Part shown: piece by piece, positions 5,938-7,464 of the stretch
Numbering within the stretch: the stretch's first letter is position 1
Layout of the letters: each line of letters begins with the position of its first letter
Source: Pseudomonadota bacterium
GTDB taxonomy: Bacteria; Desulfobacterota; Desulfobacteria; Desulfobacterales; C00003060
Direction: 5' to 3'
DNA length: 7,464 nucleotides
Assembly: GCA_015222985.1 (NCBI GenBank)
Contig: JADFWI010000281.1
Span: 1-7,464 of the forward strand
The notes under the pieces: model-generated
What the model saw: only the letters and a program-made list of their open reading frames with translations
Told to the model about the DNA's origin: nothing
Databases searched by the model: none
Made by a program: the position numbers and the translations under genes

Positions 5938-7042
5938 GGCCCTTAGAGTACTCGTAGTTGACGACACCGTAGTGTACCGCAAGGTCGTAAGCGATGTGCT
6001 GGCTGAATTGCCTGCTGTGGAGGTAGTGGGCGTGGCCCACAACGGCAAGATAGCCGTGGCAAAGATTGCTTCCTTGAAACCAGACCTTTTGACTCTCGAT
6101 ATAGAAATGCCGGAAATGAATGGCCTTGAAGTCCTGGCCCATATGAAGAAAGAGGCGCCGGATGTGGGCGCCATCATGCTCAGCACGCTCACCCAGAAGG
6201 GCGGAGAGATGACCATGAAGGCATTGGAACTCGGGGCCTTTGACTTCATCCCCAAGCCGGAAACCGGCAGCATGGAAGAGAGCAAAGAAGCTGTAAAGAA
6301 CGCGATTGCTCCCATGCTGAGAGCATTTGCCCGTCGCAGAGAGATAAAGAGCATACTGGGAGACAGGCCTCACCTTGCAGGAACCGGGACAGAAAAGAAA
6401 AGAGCATCAGGGTCCACTGGCGTGGCTCAACCCATAAAGGCAATTGCCGGTCAGAGGCGAGGAAAGTCTGAGATTGTGTCGATCGGCATTTCTACTGGCG
6501 GTCCCAATGCTCTAGCGCAAATGCTTCCAAAACTTCCCGGCGACCTGAACGTGCCGTTTCTGATTGTGCAACATATGCCGCCTGTTTTTACACAGTCTCT
6601 GGCCAAGGGCCTTAACTCCAAGTGCTCTATAGAGATCAGAGAGGCGAGTGACGGAGAGCCGATTCAGCCCAATACAGCTCTCATTGCTCCTGGCGGCAAA
6701 CAGATGAAGGTCGTGGCTGGAGCAGATGGAAAGACCAGAATTGTCAGAATAACCGATGATCCTCCTGAGAACAGTTGCAAGCCGTCTGTGGATTATCTTT
6801 TCAGGTCAGTGGCTCATCACTACGTGGGAAGAGCTACAGGAGTGATTATGACCGGGATGGGCTCAGATGGCACGCTCGGTCTCAAACTGATGAAACGAAA
6901 CGGCGCCACCGTCATCGCGCAAGATGAAGCCACCTGCGTTGTCTACGGAATGCCCAAGGAGGCAATCGATGCCGGGGTCGCTGATCTGGTTGCGCCACTT
7001 GAAAGGATTGCAGGGGAGATTGTCAAGACGGTTAGGCATTAG
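5924..7042 (+). CDS. cheB: Chemotaxis response regulator protein-glutamate methylesterase CheB
   Basis: This 372-residue protein has the standard two-domain CheB layout and length. The receiver (about 7-125) carries acidic pair D13-D14, phospho-acceptor D59 in LTLDIEMP, S87-T88 in MLST and K111 in FIPKPE. A variable basic linker (about 135-182) follows. The methylesterase domain (about 183-370) shows the catalytic triad S190 in GISTGGP, H217 in VQHMPP and D315 in MTGMGSDG. CheB removes methyl groups from (and deamidates) receptor glutamine/glutamate sites, and is activated by phosphotransfer from CheA. AGAGGG at 5908-5913 lies about ten bases before the ATG, with a stronger AAGGAGGA (5900-5907) further up. 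It is tightly linked to cheW upstream and is followed after 17 bases by cheR. Confidence 0.97.
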   Translation: MTNEKALRVLVVDDTVVYRKVVSDVLAELPAVEVVGVAHNGKIAVAKIASLKPDLLTLDIEMPEMNGLEVLAHMKKEAPDVGAIMLSTLTQKGGEMTMKALELGAFDFIPKPETGSMEESKEAVKNAIAPMLRAFARRREIKSILGDRPHLAGTGTEKKRASGSTGVAQPIKAIAGQRRGKSEIVSIGISTGGPNALAQMLPKLPGDLNVPFLIVQHMPPVFTQSLAKGLNSKCSIEIREASDGEPIQPNTALIAPGGKQMKVVAGADGKTRIVRITDDPPENSCKPSVDYLFRSVAHHYVGRATGVIMTGMGSDGTLGLKLMKRNGATVIAQDEATCVVYGMPKEAIDAGVADLVAPLERIAGEIVKTVRH

Positions 7043-7059
7043 TCTCGTTGAGGAAACCA

Positions 7060-7464
7060 ATGACGAAAATAGCTCCAGATGAAATGAAGACTATTGCCAA
7101 GTACGTGAAGGACGTGTCCGGGATTGATCTCGATCAGAGCAAGGCGTATCTGATTGAGACAAGACTCGGGCCTGTTGCTGAAGAAGTGGGCTGTTCCTCA
7201 TATGCTGAACTGCATCAAAAAGCCATATTGGACGCTACAAAATCTATTAAAGAGAAGATCATTGACGCTATATCTACCAATGAGACCCTGTTTTTTCGCG
7301 ATAGCGGCCCCTTTGAATTACTTCAACACAAAATCCTGCCGGAAGTCATTGACATGCGAAGCGCCAAATCTTCCACTCTCTTGCCCACACCTATCCGCAT
7401 CTGGAGCGCCGCATGCTCCACTGGACAGGAGGTTTACAGTATTGCTTTCGTACTGAAAGAACTC
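7060..7464 (+). CDS. cheR: Chemotaxis protein methyltransferase CheR, 3' end missing
   Basis: The frame is open from the ATG at 7060 to the window edge (135 codons, about half of a normal CheR). Residues 1-75 resemble the helical CheR N-terminal domain (YVKDVSGIDLDQSKAYLIETRL). The conserved STNETLFFRD stands at 72-81. The start of the SAM-binding Rossmann fold, IWSAACSTGQEVYSIA, is at 114-129. CheR transfers methyl groups from S-adenosylmethionine to receptor glutamates, opposing CheB. GAGGA (7050-7054) lies five bases before the start. No frameshift is visible in the part seen. Confidence 0.95.
   Translation, partial: MTKIAPDEMKTIAKYVKDVSGIDLDQSKAYLIETRLGPVAEEVGCSSYAELHQKAILDATKSIKEKIIDAISTNETLFFRDSGPFELLQHKILPEVIDMRSAKSSTLLPTPIRIWSAACSTGQEVYSIAFVLKEL

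Noticed and set aside
7154..7456. 100-residue + strand open frame near the right edge
   Set aside because: It is an off-frame reading of cheR, whose own frame (from 7060) shows STNETLFFRD and the SAM-binding motif.

Overview
The window carries part of a chemosensory gene cluster, every gene on the + strand. In order it holds the 3' end of a receiver-PP2C phosphatase gene (1-798), an RsbW-type histidine-kinase-like ATPase (801-1286), a 322-base gap, a STAS-domain anti-anti-sigma-type protein (1609-1920), a very large hybrid CheA (1967-5263), a CheW (5456-5917), a CheB (5924-7042) and the 5' end of cheR (7060 to the window edge). Both outer genes are cut by the window boundaries. The gene set, the mid-range base composition, the CheA with an extra CheW-like domain and a C-terminal receiver, and the many short-period repeat arrays between genes together suggest a sulfate-reducer-like member of the former Deltaproteobacteria (Desulfobacterota). 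That placement is an inference, because no marker gene is present.

Functionally there are two linked modules. The first three genes encode a complete partner-switching set: a response-regulated Ser/Thr phosphatase, a serine kinase of the anti-sigma type, and a STAS substrate with the conserved Asp-Ser-x-Gly site. The rest encode a chemotaxis-type pathway: kinase CheA, coupling protein CheW, methylesterase CheB and methyltransferase CheR. No receptor (MCP), separate CheY or sigma factor is visible. The STAS gene sits directly in front of cheA and is separated from its presumed kinase and phosphatase by the 322-base gap. That gap holds a well-spaced candidate sigma-54 promoter (1420-1436), so the STAS-cheA-cheW-cheB-cheR genes may be a transcription unit of their own.

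The most unusual feature is the number of degenerate tandem arrays with 7-, 8- or 9-base periods. They lie in the long gap (1530-1571), in the leaders of cheA and cheW where they run into the Shine-Dalgarno sequences (1924-1963, 5368-5450), after cheA (5263-5290, 5322-5357) and over the cheW/cheB junction (about 5917-5937). Two more are inside cheA in frame and encode linker peptides (2951-2982, 4018-4111). The longest, 13 heptamers, interrupts the regulatory P5 domain of CheA.

The core genes are recognisable families. The points most worth checking are the coupling of partner switching to chemotaxis, the sigma-54 promoter, and the repeat arrays acting as both leaders and protein linkers.
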